A stretch of 64,000 nt of DNA, from contig JAMKCF010000007.1 of NCBI GenBank assembly GCA_023634235.1, positions 14,638,592-14,702,591 on the forward strand. The letters run 5' to 3'. The notes beneath the pieces were generated by a model. That model ran no database searches, had not been told where the DNA came from, and saw only the letters and a program-made list of their open reading frames with translations. Source of the DNA: Pisaster brevispinus. Its lineage: Eukaryota; Echinodermata; Asteroidea; Forcipulatida; Asteriidae. Numbering within the stretch: the stretch's first letter is position 1; each line of letters begins with the position of its first letter. Shown piece after piece: positions 34,301 to 40,586 of this stretch. Position numbers and translations under genes: made by a program.

Positions 34301-37300
34301 CGCTTGCCCTTCCACCCTTTAGCAAGGGCAAGAAGAAACTGCCTTGCCCTTCCACCCTTTAGCAAGGGCAAGAAGAAACGGCCTTACCCTTCCACCCTTT
34401 AGCAAGAGCAAGGAGAAACTGCCCTTCCCTTCCACCCTTTAGCAAGAGCAAGGAGAAACTGCCCTGCCCTTCCACCCTTTAGCAAGAGCAAAGAGAAACT
34501 GCCTTGCCCTTCCACCCTTTAGCAAGGGCAAGGAAGAACTGCCTTGCCCTTCCACCCTTTAGCAAGGGCAAGGAAAAACTGCCTTGCCCTTCCATCCTTT
34601 ACCAAGGGCAAGAAGAAACTGCCTTGCCCTTCCACCCTTTAGCAAGGGCAAGTAAAAACTGCCTTGCCCTTCCACCCTTTACCAAGGGCAAGTAAAAACT
34701 GCCCTGCCCTTCCAACCTTTAGCAAGGGCAAGTAAAAACTGCCTTGCCCTTCCACCCTTTAGCAAGGGCAAAGAGAAACTGCCTTGCCCTTCCACCCTTT
34801 AGCAAGGGCAAGGAAGAACTGCCTTGCCCTTCCACCCTTTAGCAAGGGCAAGGAAAAACTGCCTTGCCCTTCCATCCTTTACCAAGGGCAAGAAGAAACT
34901 GCCTTGCCCTTCCACCCTTTAGCAAGGGCAAGTAAAAACTGCCTTGCCCTTCCACCCTTTACCAAGGGCAAGTAAAAACTGCCCTGCCCTTCCAACCTTT
35001 AGCAAGGGCAAGTAAAAACTGCCTTGCCCTTCCACCCTTTAGCAAGGGCAAGGAGAAACTGCCTTGCCCTTCCACCCTTTAGCAAGGGCAAGTAAAAACT
35101 GCCTTGCCCTTCCACCCTTAAGCAAGGGCAAGTAAAAACTGCCTTGCCCTTCCACCCTTTAGCAAGAGCAAAAAGAAAATTCCTTGCCCCTCCACCCTTT
35201 AGCAAGGGCAAGGAAAAACTGCCTTGCCCTTCCACCCTTTAGCAAGGGCAAGGAAAAACTGCCTTGCCCTTCCACGCTTTAGCAAGGGCAAGTAAAAACT
35301 GCCTTGCCCTTCCACCCTTTAGCAAGAGCAAGGAAAAACTGCCTTGCCCTTCCACCCTTTAGCAAGGGCAAGGAAAAACTGCCTTGCACTTCCACTCTTT
35401 ACCAAGGGCAAGGAAATCTTTAGCAAAGGCAAGAATAAACTGCCTTGCCCTTTCACCCTTTACCAAGGGCAAGGAGAAACTGCCTTGCCCTTCCAACCTT
35501 TAGCAAGGGCAAGGAGAAACTGCCTTGCCCTTCCACCCTTTACCAAGGGCAAGGAAATCCTTTACCAAGGGCAAGGAAAACCTGCCTTGCCCTTTACCAC
35601 TTAAGAGGTTTGCAGCTAAAATATTGCAAGCCTGCATGGCGGAAGACCAAAGGGAACCACTCCATTACTTTGTCTAAGATAAATTAATTTCAATAGTTGT
35701 AAACCTCAGATTTTTTTAATAATTAACCATCACCTTCTGATATGAAATTCTGTCAAACATGGAGTTGATTTCCTCTGGTGTTTCCACCTCGTTGATGATT
35801 GGTCGAGAGGTGACCCGAGCATCCGTTGCCATGGCTCTATGGAGATCGTACAAAATGAACTTGTCCCACTGGATGAAATAAAACCAAACATTACAAAAGT
35901 TGGTCAATAGTCAAATAATTATTTAGTCAAACACATACTGGAAACAGAAAGGTGTAAAAAGGTCAAAGCAGCACAAACATGGTCTGATTATTTTGAAAAC
36001 AGACCTGAATCGGGTAGGGTCAAAGATGTTGGGTAGGTAGGTGTGAGAATGTTAGAAAAGAAATTATCCTCTCGGTCTGGGGGATGAGGTTCGGCTGGAG
36101 ATATTGCATTTCTGAGGTTTACACTAAATACTTTTTACCATAATTAACAACATGATTGATCATTACAAGATTGAGGTCCTTTTTTATGCGGTAGTGGGGG
36201 GGGGGGGGGTTTGTCTCCACGAAGAAAATCTGACAGATCAAAGGAGGTCAACGAAAAATTCTGAAATCAGGAAAAAAACACATTGATGGGATCGTCCAGT
36301 GCACCGTATCATCATTAAATCCTTACCATTCCCCCGTCTGGTTCTACTTCCACTGTGCCGACGTACTCAACATAGCTTGCAAATCCTTCATTCAGCCAAA
36401 GATGATCCCACCATTTCATCGTTGCAAGATTACCAAACGACTACAACAAGACAAACAAAAGCTGTGTTAGGATGTGGATGTGTCACTGTCTTATTTTGTC
36501 AAAGACTGTTAATGGACTCACATTTCAAGCGAGCGAAGTCTTTCTAAACGGCTAAAGCGACAACGCAAGACAACAAAATAGGGTACTTTCCCAATTTTAA
36601 AAGAGTGCACAGACTTTTTGAGGAAAAACATCAGAGTCTGTGAAAAATTTGCTGCTGGTTTTTCAAGAAATGAACACTACAACAGTTGACAGTTGACATT
36701 ATAACCAGTACCACTTTCCAAAGATAGAGTCCTCATGTAAGTGGGGAATAATTAAAAGTCTCTATACTCCTGTTAAAATGGTGTAAATACCCATTGCATT
36801 CGACAACCTCCCAGTGCAAAATTTGTCAAGATCCAAAACATGGGATGACATCATTCTGAGAAAAATGGGTCTCTACCTTTTTTTGGTACGGGTTCATTAC
36901 TGACTTTTTCAGAGCGAAATTTGAAACATGGCGTCAATGGATTTCAACAACTAATGGGTCTCTACATTCCAAGGAGGAGTATCTGTAAGTCAAAATGTCA
37001 AATTTAAGGCTGTTTTGATTGAACATCATTGAAAGTCAGGAATGCATTAAAACATCCCCGTACAAAAATGTACAGACCCTTTCTTCTCAGAATGATGTCA
37101 TCGGATGTTTTGGATGACGACAAATTTTGCACTGGAAGGGTATCGAATACGATGGCAATGTACACCATTTTCAACGTGAGGTAAGAGAGACTTGTAATTT
37201 TTCCCCTACTCACACGTCACGTGAGGACTCCATCTATTAGAAAATGAGTACATCGCAAAATTGAATTTGACATTTCCCTTGTTCTTTAAGGTAAAAAGTG

Positions 37301-37517
37301 CACTCCCAATCGGTTCAAACCCACGTGTTATAGACAGATAGAAAACTCAAAAGAAAACTCACCTGATGTGCTAACTCATGGGCAACTATAGTACAGACTC
37401 GTTGTTTTTGACTCTCTGATGAGACACCATCCTCGTAAAGGAGGGCAGTATCTCGGTACATGACCAGACCCCAGATTTCCATGGCGCCAGCGGTGAAGTC
37501 CGGCAGGGCTATCATGT
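16248..37517 (-). CDS. M1 zinc aminopeptidase, first module (A), 15 exons, N-terminal exons not found
   Basis: Exons in transcript order are 37517-37363, 36440-36327, 35868-35734, 34038-33973, 33376-33311, 32500-32298, 29862-29768, 21308-21178, 19999-19796, 19430-19357, 19194-19084, 18456-18286, 17931-17791, 17586-17505 and 16387-16248. All phases agree and give about 629 residues. It covers the catalytic domain from GAMEI and HELAH, the linker, and the whole helical ERAP1_C-like domain. HELAH and WLNEG (zinc ligands and general base) are intact, but GAMEN has become GAMEI and WFGN has become SFGN, so activity or specificity may be altered. The counterparts of B1-B3 are missing from the 26 kb to the right. 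The last exon ends at a strong donor in phase with B1. If that donor is skipped, the frame stops two codons later, so a separate gene end is the alternative reading. Confidence 0.85.
16463..16726. mobile_element. MITE with about 22-bp terminal inverted repeats, copy 2 (inverted)
   Basis: Begins CATTACGAGAAAGCTCC and ends GGAGCTTTCCCGTAATG. It matches the reverse complement of the copy at 728-994, including 'taacacctgttac/atctccatgtaattcc'. Lies in the A14-A15 intron. Confidence 0.75.
16727..17504. other. Intron A14-A15, nothing recognised
   Basis: About 780 bp without exon-like sequence. Two overlapping open frames on the plus strand (16755-17183, 16955-17245) show no recognisable domain and probably reflect chance. 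A G-run interrupts at 16924. Confidence 0.4.
17505..17586 (-). CDS. Aminopeptidase exon A14
   Basis: 82 bp, phase 2 to 0, encoding [20 protein letters not shown] and TPFELES. The F-L..II+G.T..F.T..EL pattern is typical near the C-terminus of M1 enzymes. Acceptor ...ctctgcag, donor GTAAGA. Confidence 0.9.
17791..17931 (-). CDS. Aminopeptidase exon A13
   Basis: 141 bp, phase 2 to 2: [20 protein letters not shown] ... [23 protein letters not shown]. Contains the G..LAWDF-+ANW motif of the helical domain. The [14 protein letters not shown] pair is a small internal six-residue repeat. Acceptor ...ttcaatcag, donor GTAGGT. Confidence 0.9.
18286..18456 (-). CDS. Aminopeptidase exon A12
   Basis: 171 bp, phase 2 to 2: [29 protein letters not shown] ... 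[15 protein letters not shown]. The P-...VYC.AI..GG..EW.F motif is characteristic of the M1 C-terminal domain. Acceptor ...cactctag, donor GTAAGG. Confidence 0.93.
19084..19194 (-). CDS. Aminopeptidase exon A11
   Basis: 111 bp, phase 2 to 2: [20 protein letters not shown] ... MMNQDEI. Acceptor ...gtcctcag, donor GTAAGT. The matching exon of module B is not in this window. Confidence 0.88.
19357..19430 (-). CDS. Aminopeptidase exon A10
   Basis: 74 bp: [25 protein letters not shown]. The phase (0 to 2) requires the weaker donor GTTGGT, with GTAAGA 4 bp further on being out of phase for A11. Exon B12 confirms the boundary. Confidence 0.87.
19497..19650 (+). mobile_element. tRNA-derived SINE (family A), partial
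   Basis: 'tgtggtggctgactggtctt...gggtcgtcgactccag...gagtccgaaccctgg' forms a degraded tRNA-like head. It is followed by the shared body 'cacttgtgtctttgagcaag'. Confidence 0.6.
19796..19999 (-). CDS. Aminopeptidase exon A9
   Basis: 68 codons, phase 0 at both ends: [20 protein letters not shown] ... [20 protein letters not shown]. Same length as exon B11 and about two thirds identical by eye. Acceptor ...ttttgaag (weak pyrimidine tract), donor GTCAGA. Confidence 0.9.
20000..20879. other. Intron A8-A9, nothing recognised
   Basis: About 880 bp without exon signal. Contains a T-run at about 20748-20757 and unremarkable sequence. Confidence 0.4.
20880..21090 (-). mobile_element. SINE family B copy
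   Basis: On the minus strand the tRNA-like head is GGGCTAGATATAGCTCAGTT followed by GGTAGAGGTCCGGCAC. To its right, 'ccctattttgt' and 'gccagtctgaaacaattcag' match the copy ending near 15930. Confidence 0.65.
21178..21308 (-). CDS. Aminopeptidase exon A8
   Basis: 131 bp, phase 1 to 0: [34 protein letters not shown] ... ESNHK. The YRVNYDD motif matches exon B10. Acceptor ...gaacag, donor GTGAGA. The 8.46-kb intron upstream of this exon holds the LTR retrotransposon. Confidence 0.92.
21535..21722. mobile_element. Foldback MITE, copy 2
   Basis: 'aaggcaggcctgtggct...gaactctcac' and, inverted, 'gtgagagttcat...agacctgctttgaccatt', matching 7590-7800 over both arms. Non-coding. Confidence 0.7.
21872..23090 (+). 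repeat. 5' LTR
   Basis: 1219 bp, starting TGTGA and ending CCACA. It contains five 11-bp repeats (gtttgttaaag) at 22669-22723 and a polyadenylation signal AATAAA near 22798. Compared with the 3' LTR it has about 460 extra bp (roughly 22306-22770). Confidence 0.92.
22669..22723 (+). repeat. 11-bp tandem repeat inside the 5' LTR
   Basis: Five head-to-tail copies of GTTTGTTAAAG, the last with one change. Absent from the 3' LTR. Confidence 0.9.
23093..23110 (+). other. Primer-binding site, tRNA-Leu type
   Basis: TGGTGTCAGAAGTGGGAT begins 2 bp after the LTR end and is the complement of the 3' end (with CCA) of metazoan tRNA-Leu(CAA). The position is as expected for minus-strand priming. Confidence 0.85.
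23282..24691 (+). pseudogene. gag (capsid and nucleocapsid), with an in-frame stop
   Basis: The open frame starts at ATG 23282. After an acidic, serine-rich N-terminal region of about 180 residues comes a retrotransposon capsid domain (around residues 195-345, with Y.G...W..Y...F). A TAA at 24365-24367 interrupts, then the same frame continues through a coiled segment into two zinc knuckles, [14 protein letters not shown] and [14 protein letters not shown], and stops at 24691. The stop is most simply a nonsense mutation. Confidence 0.92.
24692..25587 (+). pseudogene. Retrotransposon aspartic protease
   Basis: The active-site motif [12 protein letters not shown] starts at 24913 and the flap/GILGMDFI strand follows near 25130. 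An in-frame TGA (24904-24906) lies three codons before it. The frame differs from that of gag, and it drops out near 25510 where reverse transcriptase continues in another frame. Confidence 0.88.
25512..26400 (+). pseudogene. Reverse transcriptase, two frames
   Basis: Fingers region with [23 protein letters not shown] and FCVDYRKLN (frame from 25512). A frameshift near 25985 is followed by [25 protein letters not shown] and the catalytic YLDD at 26191-26202. A further frameshift near 26345 leads to the RNase H side. Domain order and motifs are unambiguous. Confidence 0.93.
26342..26960 (+). pseudogene. RNase H domain of pol
   Basis: Connection [19 protein letters not shown], then [35 protein letters not shown] and, after a frameshift and stop near 26808, RTDHSALRW. 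The pattern is that of Ty3/gypsy RNase H following the thumb. The frame changes between 26800 and 26820. Confidence 0.9.
26961..28518 (+). pseudogene. Integrase
   Basis: N-terminal zinc-binding HHCC elements ([12 protein letters not shown] ... CDLC), the core with Asp in IDLLGPLP, the second Asp just before the stop at 27759-27761 (HSD-stop-GTNF), and Glu in [11 protein letters not shown]. The C-terminal part has LRWEGPW and VHADRLKPY. Stops at 27432-27434 and 27759-27761 and a frameshift near 28080 break it. Confidence 0.92.
28630..28872 (+). CDS. Small C2H2 zinc-finger ORF downstream of integrase
   Basis: An 80-codon open frame. After a basic stretch (ERKRKMKRS) it has [24 protein letters not shown], a C-x2-C-x12-H-x4-H finger with the Phe and Leu of the classical fold. 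A hydrophobic tail ([10 protein letters not shown]) follows and the frame ends inside the start of the 3' LTR. It lies where some LTR elements carry an extra 3' ORF. It could be a nucleic-acid-binding accessory product or the separated tail of pol. It has no visible stop or frameshift, unlike the rest of the element. Confidence 0.6.
   Translation: MFCFVDLQIREMAERKRKMKRSYKCRECQEEFGQGDALWDHIRRVHGPVEYLNCRSHILFLCWVFSWFGLGTVQAKLGPM
28868..29625 (+). repeat. 3' LTR, shorter than the 5' LTR
   Basis: 758 bp, TGTGA...CCACA, matching the 5' LTR at both ends with scattered substitutions but lacking its central 460 bp, including the 11-bp repeats. AATAAA is retained near 29319. No obvious polypurine tract precedes it. 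Confidence 0.9.
29768..29862 (-). CDS. Aminopeptidase exon A7
   Basis: 95 bp, phase 2 to 1: [31 protein letters not shown]. Matches exon B9 in length, phase and motif. Acceptor ...gtctgtag, donor GTAAGT. Confidence 0.92.
29925..30118. mobile_element. Nested inverted-repeat element
   Basis: Two arm pairs: 'gtgagaatattttcat' with 'atgaaaatattctcccc' (29945-30005), and 'tgcggctgtaaccaatgact' with the inverted 'agttattggttacgactgcg' (30030-30115). Non-coding, foldback or MITE type. Confidence 0.55.
30161..30247. repeat. Short tandem duplication, about 45 bp x2
   Basis: 'ataacaccc.cgtaggtctttgtca.ttggagg' followed by an A-run occurs twice in a row. Confidence 0.7.
30290..30545. repeat. Dispersed repeat related to 600-725
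   Basis: 'aggttggtttgtagtccgttgcg', 'agcgtcttcagcc' and 'actgatgcctcagcaataac' parallel the order of blocks at 610-715. Family not identified. Confidence 0.4.
30546..30725. mobile_element. SINE family B, degraded copy
   Basis: 'tacaacctgggaagcggaagtc' and 'aaccacaagggaaactgact' match the body seen at 15940-16040, then 'gatcaatccggaggtcac...ttcgaaccctgttctagt' is a tRNA-like half. Confidence 0.55.
31000..31740. other. Intron A6-A7, G-rich simple sequence and a diverged repeat
   Basis: Contains a G-run (31040-31050), a GGTTGGGTTGG tract (31260-31276) and loosely repeated 'caagtttg.agt.gatatg.caagtcct' blocks at about 31350, 31385, 31540 and 31670. No exon seen. Confidence 0.45.
31720..32215. 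repeat. About 270-bp tandem duplication bounded by (CA)n microsatellites
   Basis: 'gtgtgtaaacacctccaatc' through 'ggtccccggtttgaatgtga' occurs at about 31741-31910 and again at 32010-32178 with nearly identical sequence. (CA)n tracts lie at 31724-31740, 31920-32008 and 32190-32216. Confidence 0.9.
32298..32500 (-). CDS. Aminopeptidase exon A6
   Basis: 203 bp, phase 0 to 2: [19 protein letters not shown] ... QKPFLSD ... YYDDLG. The TW-NQ-G-P motif is characteristic of M1 enzymes. Acceptor ...tttcacag, donor GTGAGG. Confidence 0.93.
32551..32860 (+). mobile_element. tRNA-Leu(CAA)-derived SINE (family A), best-preserved copy
   Basis: The head contains 'ggctgagcggtcaagcagac' and an intact anticodon arm CCAGA-CTCAAGC-TCTGG (CAA), then the B box 'gagttcgagtctc'. 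The body continues 'cacttgtgtctttaagcaag', 'cgttggtcccgtgtgttgtg' and 'aagagaaggggg'. The head resembles tRNA-Leu(CAA), but later stems are poor, so it is a SINE and not a tRNA gene. Confidence 0.8.
32861..33310. other. Intron A5-A6, nothing recognised
   Basis: About 450 bp with no exon, repeat or RNA signal that I can support. Confidence 0.4.
33311..33376 (-). CDS. Aminopeptidase exon A5
   Basis: 22 codons, phase 0: [20 protein letters not shown] and two more. Acceptor ...taatgcag, donor GTATGT. Paralogue of B7. Confidence 0.9.
33377..33972. other. Intron A4-A5
   Basis: About 600 bp with G-rich runs (33470-33490, 33840-33851) and a pyrimidine-rich stretch. A 125-codon plus-strand frame (33635-34012) runs over exon A4 in antisense and shows no domain. 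Confidence 0.45.
33973..34038 (-). CDS. Aminopeptidase exon A4
   Basis: 22 codons, phase 0: [22 protein letters not shown]. Equals the second part of exon B6. Acceptor ...cctgacag, donor GTATTA. Confidence 0.9.
34125..35610. repeat. 40-bp minisatellite of hairpin units, about 37 copies
   Basis: The unit is AAGGGCAAGG-aaaaactg-CCTTGCCCTT followed by 'ccacccttta' and restarts every 40 bp. Ten-base arms pair perfectly in most units around an 8-base loop. A 280-bp (7-unit) higher-order repeat is evident: 34501-34780 and 34781-35060 are almost identical. The last units (about 35401-35600) become irregular. It lies in the A3-A4 intron, which module B lacks. Confidence 0.95.
35734..35868 (-). CDS. 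Aminopeptidase exon A3
   Basis: 45 codons, phase 0: [24 protein letters not shown] ... FDRISYQK. Carries the Tyr of the Y.KG motif, with the KG codons split by the following intron. Acceptor ...catccag, donor GTGATG. Confidence 0.92.
36327..36440 (-). CDS. Aminopeptidase exon A2 (zinc ligand Glu)
   Basis: 38 codons, phase 0: [33 protein letters not shown] gives the zinc-binding Glu. The Trp that normally follows HEXXH-Q is Ser here (TCG against TGG). Acceptor ...ttgttgtag, donor GTAAGG. Confidence 0.93.
36724..37238. mobile_element. Foldback element with about 180-bp inverted arms
   Basis: 36724-36900 and the reverse complement of 37040-37238 share long blocks: 'gagtcctca', 'aaaatggtgta', 'ccagtgcaaaatttgtc', 'gatgacatcattctgaga'. 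The spacer is about 140 bp. No coding potential. Lies in the A1-A2 intron. Confidence 0.8.
37363..37517 (-). CDS. Aminopeptidase exon A1 (GAMEI, HELAH)
   Basis: 155 bp, phase 1 to 0: [20 protein letters not shown] ... [22 protein letters not shown] holds two zinc ligands and the catalytic Glu. The usual GAMEN is GAMEI (ATC where module B has AAC). Acceptor ...cctcacag, donor GTGAGT. This is the rightmost exon found. It begins mid-domain in phase 1, so upstream exons must exist or have existed. Confidence 0.94.
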
Positions 37518-38093
37518 CTGTGAGGTAAAAAAAAAAAAGGACTGTGTGAGCGACAGAATCATAGAATGTCGGCATATTTCTACCCATGCCAGGTCCTGAT
37601 CCAGTGTCTCAAGTAGAAGCCATTTTTGAAGGCATCATGCATCAGGATGTAGACTACAGAGGCTTGCTTTGCTGTCCAGTCACAGTCACATCACTTTCAC
37701 CGAAAGGAATGACGGAGTGAAAGTTAGGAACTCGGCTGAAAATGTTTCTAGACGAGTTCCTAACTTTCACACGGTCACTCCCAATGCTTACATTGCCGGA
37801 ACTGTAAAAAAAAAATTTATCAATTCTTTTTTAGATATTGCTGCAGTGCAAGGAAAGTCAGTACTCAATTGAAATGGTATCATTGGTTGTTGTCATTTTA
37901 CCCACTTACATTAGAAAAAAGATATCCCCGGAACTAGAAAACATAAAAATTGACCGACTTTGTTAATTGTTAATCACCTGACGGACAAAACAGACAGCTT
38001 TCTGTTTTGTCCATTTTTTAGGCAATCAACAAAGTAGGTCAAATTTGGGCATTTATGACAACAACTAAATATATCTTTGACTACAGTCATTTG
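37518..38093. other. Upstream flank of exon A1, two hairpins only
   Basis: No counterpart of exon B3 occurs here, although in module B it is only about 200 bp from the HEXXH exon. Inverted repeats are present at 37697-37770 ('gtgaaagttaggaactcg' / 'cgagttcctaactttcac') and at 37980-38020 ('gacaaaacaga' / 'tctgttttgtc'). Confidence 0.55.
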
Positions 38094-39155
38094 ACCAGTT
38101 CGGGATCATTGACCAGTTCGGGATCACTTCAACTTTGCAACAACCCCATAATTAAGTTACTTCTCACATTACCAATTTCTGTTGATACATGTGAAGAATA
38201 ACATGCAATAAACCAACAAACCCAAAATAAGGTTCCAAATTTCATCAACAAATAAATTATGGCCATTTTCTTGAAGTTTTTCTGCGATTTTGATCATTAT
38301 TTAAAAAAAAAATGTTGGTTGAAAAACGCTGTTAAAACTTCTCACCTTTAAAATTTGAACGCCAGGGCTAATAAAATTTATGTTAAATGCTTAGAATGTG
38401 TAAAAAATATTTCAGGTAAATACTGAGCAGTCGTCTTGTTTTTTTGAGGAGACGAAATTACCGAAATCGTCTTTTGGGGGGCATCGTACCCTTGACCAGT
38501 TCGGGATCACTCACTACTCAGCATCTCTCATTGCGTCAAATGGTGCCGCACTCAGCATGCTCAGTGAGGTAAAATCTTACTGCTGCAGTCGAAAGTTTAT
38601 TTGTTGCTTTTAAGATACATTTCTTTAACAAATTCTTGTAGGAATATTGTTTTTTTGTGAGAAAATGAAACTTGGAGGAGGCGACTGTAAGATGCGACTG
38701 TAAGAATAGATATTTGGGTCAATGTTGCTTTTAGGCATGCTTCACCTTTTCATTTGCCTTTGCTGTTGTTTTGTGTTTTTGTTGCTGGATTTTTGCGCTG
38801 CTGTTGAATACACTTGCATGAAATTCTCTGGAGAAAGGAAGTCCATGTCCATGCCAACACACTTGTGAAGTTTGTGTCCTTGAGAGACAGTTTTATGAAT
38901 GGCAGTATTGGTTTGCAATAGAGGGCAAGCTACTGATTCAGAATAGAATCAACTGATCCTGAACTGGTCAAACAGGTGACAATACTTTTCTCAAAGCCTC
39001 TTCAAAAGTACTAATCTTTTTTTGTCAGTGGATACTTGGTGAGTTTTATAACATGTTTAGGTAAACTGATAAACTTTTTTGTTTAAAATGTCAAAGAGAT
39101 TGCAACCAAAAACAATGTGAATTCAAAAAGTGATCCCGAACTGGTCAAATGACTG
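38094..39155. mobile_element. Tc1/mariner-like non-autonomous element with TA duplication
   Basis: The ends are exact inverted repeats, CAGTCATTTGACCAGTTCGG GATCA, each flanked by TA. The core motif 'ttgaccagttcgggatca' also occurs directly at 38116 and internally at about 38490. About 1.06 kb, no transposase frame. The TA target duplication and CAG-type ends fit the Tc1/mariner superfamily. Confidence 0.85.
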
Positions 39156-39335
39156 TATTTAAATATAGTTCCGGCTGCCTCTGTTGCCCATTCTTTAAAA
39201 ATAGTGTATTCTATTTAGAGTTCCGACCATTCTGGCAAATCAGGCAATTCCGGCCCTTACCATAGAGCAAGGTCAAGGACTGTCTTTGCTCTATGCATCT
39301 TAAACACACCCCATCTAAACTACCGATGTCAATAA

Positions 39336-39584
39336 ATCCTTACACAACTCATACAGCACTGCACCTCCAACAGACTTCGCCGTAGAGCTCTTCGGGAACC
39401 GGACAAGACCCTCACACAAATCATCGACATCGGGCACACACTTGAGATGGCCGACACACAGGCCTCCTCCGCCATGGAACGCGAAACCGTTGAACTTCAT
39501 GCAGTGAAGCCAAAATACAACAACAACAACGGAATACGACCCCATGCCAGTATACTATTAATACTATTTAAAACAATACCATGA
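39336..39584 (+). pseudogene. Ty3/gypsy gag fragment (capsid C-terminal region)
   Basis: An 82-codon open frame without a start: LTQLIQHC...RLRRRALREP DKTLTQIIDIGHTLEMA ... ME. The R-LLREPDLTL-..I-IA...E-A pattern is common to Mag/gypsy-type gag proteins. It is unrelated in sequence to the gag of the element at 21.9-29.6 kb. No LTRs were seen nearby. Confidence 0.7.
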
Positions 39585-39614
39585 CCAGTGGCTGGCCCTC
39601 TCTACGCTCGGATG

Positions 39615-39860
39615 TCAATCAACTCGTCAGTTTCACAACTCGGCAGTCTGACAACTCGATTGGGTCAGACAACTCGTCCGGTCAGACAACTCGACGGCTA
39701 GTTTGCTCAACTGTTAGACAAGTCGACTTTTCGTCAGACAACTCGCTCGCTAGATATAGGGTGCAACCACTGATCTCTAAATCTGGTCTCAGATCAATGG
39801 GTGCGCTGGCACCCATTGAGTGCACCCATTGATCTCAGATCAATGGGTGCACTGGACCCA
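39615..39860. repeat. Clustered 13-mer 'gtcagacaactcg' and palindromes
   Basis: 'gacaactcg/acaactcg' with variants occurs about six times in 39630-39752. Then 'tgatctcagatcaatgggtgc' and its inverted copy occur around 39790-39850, making a strong palindrome. Confidence 0.65.
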
Positions 39861-40586
39861 CAGTTACAGTGGGGAGTGCTTCACGAAAAGTGGCAGCAAG
39901 TCGGTTTAGGAAAAAGTTAATTTTGGGGGTGTTTTATTCTGGGGTCGCTAGCAAAAATTCTAAACGGCTGACCTGCCAAAAATTGAAAAGAATTCTGAAG
40001 TTTAGTTGTCCGATGTCTGATTGGTTTTCAAGAGGCTGAGAGACTTACACAATTTGTTGAGAATTTTTGAATATTTATAATTTACACTGTAAAAAACGTA
40101 CGTTGGTACGATAGTCAACATGTACGTCTATTGGGCAATTCTACCCAACGGTCGTTGGGTAATCCCCATCCCCAACTATTAAGTAAACATTTTACTCAAC
40201 AGTTGGACCATAACAAAAAGTATTTTAAAAAAACAGTTGGGTTCTTTACATTGCCCATCTACTAGATCATAACAAATAACCAACAGTTGGCGAAAAAAAT
40301 TACCCAAACATTGGACAGAACATTTTGACCAAATGTTGGAAATCTGATTGCATGTCACCAACACTTGGGCATCACGACCCATACATTTACTCAACAGTTT
40401 AAAACTTTAGGGCCAAAACACATAGTAGTACCTGAAAGTAATTTGAAAGTGTCATTGACATTTTTGAAGGTGTCTTTGAAACATTACGGAGCAAATTGTG
40501 GTTTTTGAGCAAGTTGATAGTAGGGGACAAAACGACCCATGTCTCTAAAAAGTGATAGACACCAAAGTTTTAACCAGTTCATAAAT

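Noticed and set aside
34019..35604. Several frames with repeated [17 protein letters not shown] units
   Set aside because: Shadows of the 40-bp hairpin repeat. They shift between frames because 40 is not a multiple of three.
34125..35610. CRISPR-like array
   Set aside because: Contiguous 40-bp tandem repeat without unique spacers, in an intron of a eukaryotic gene.
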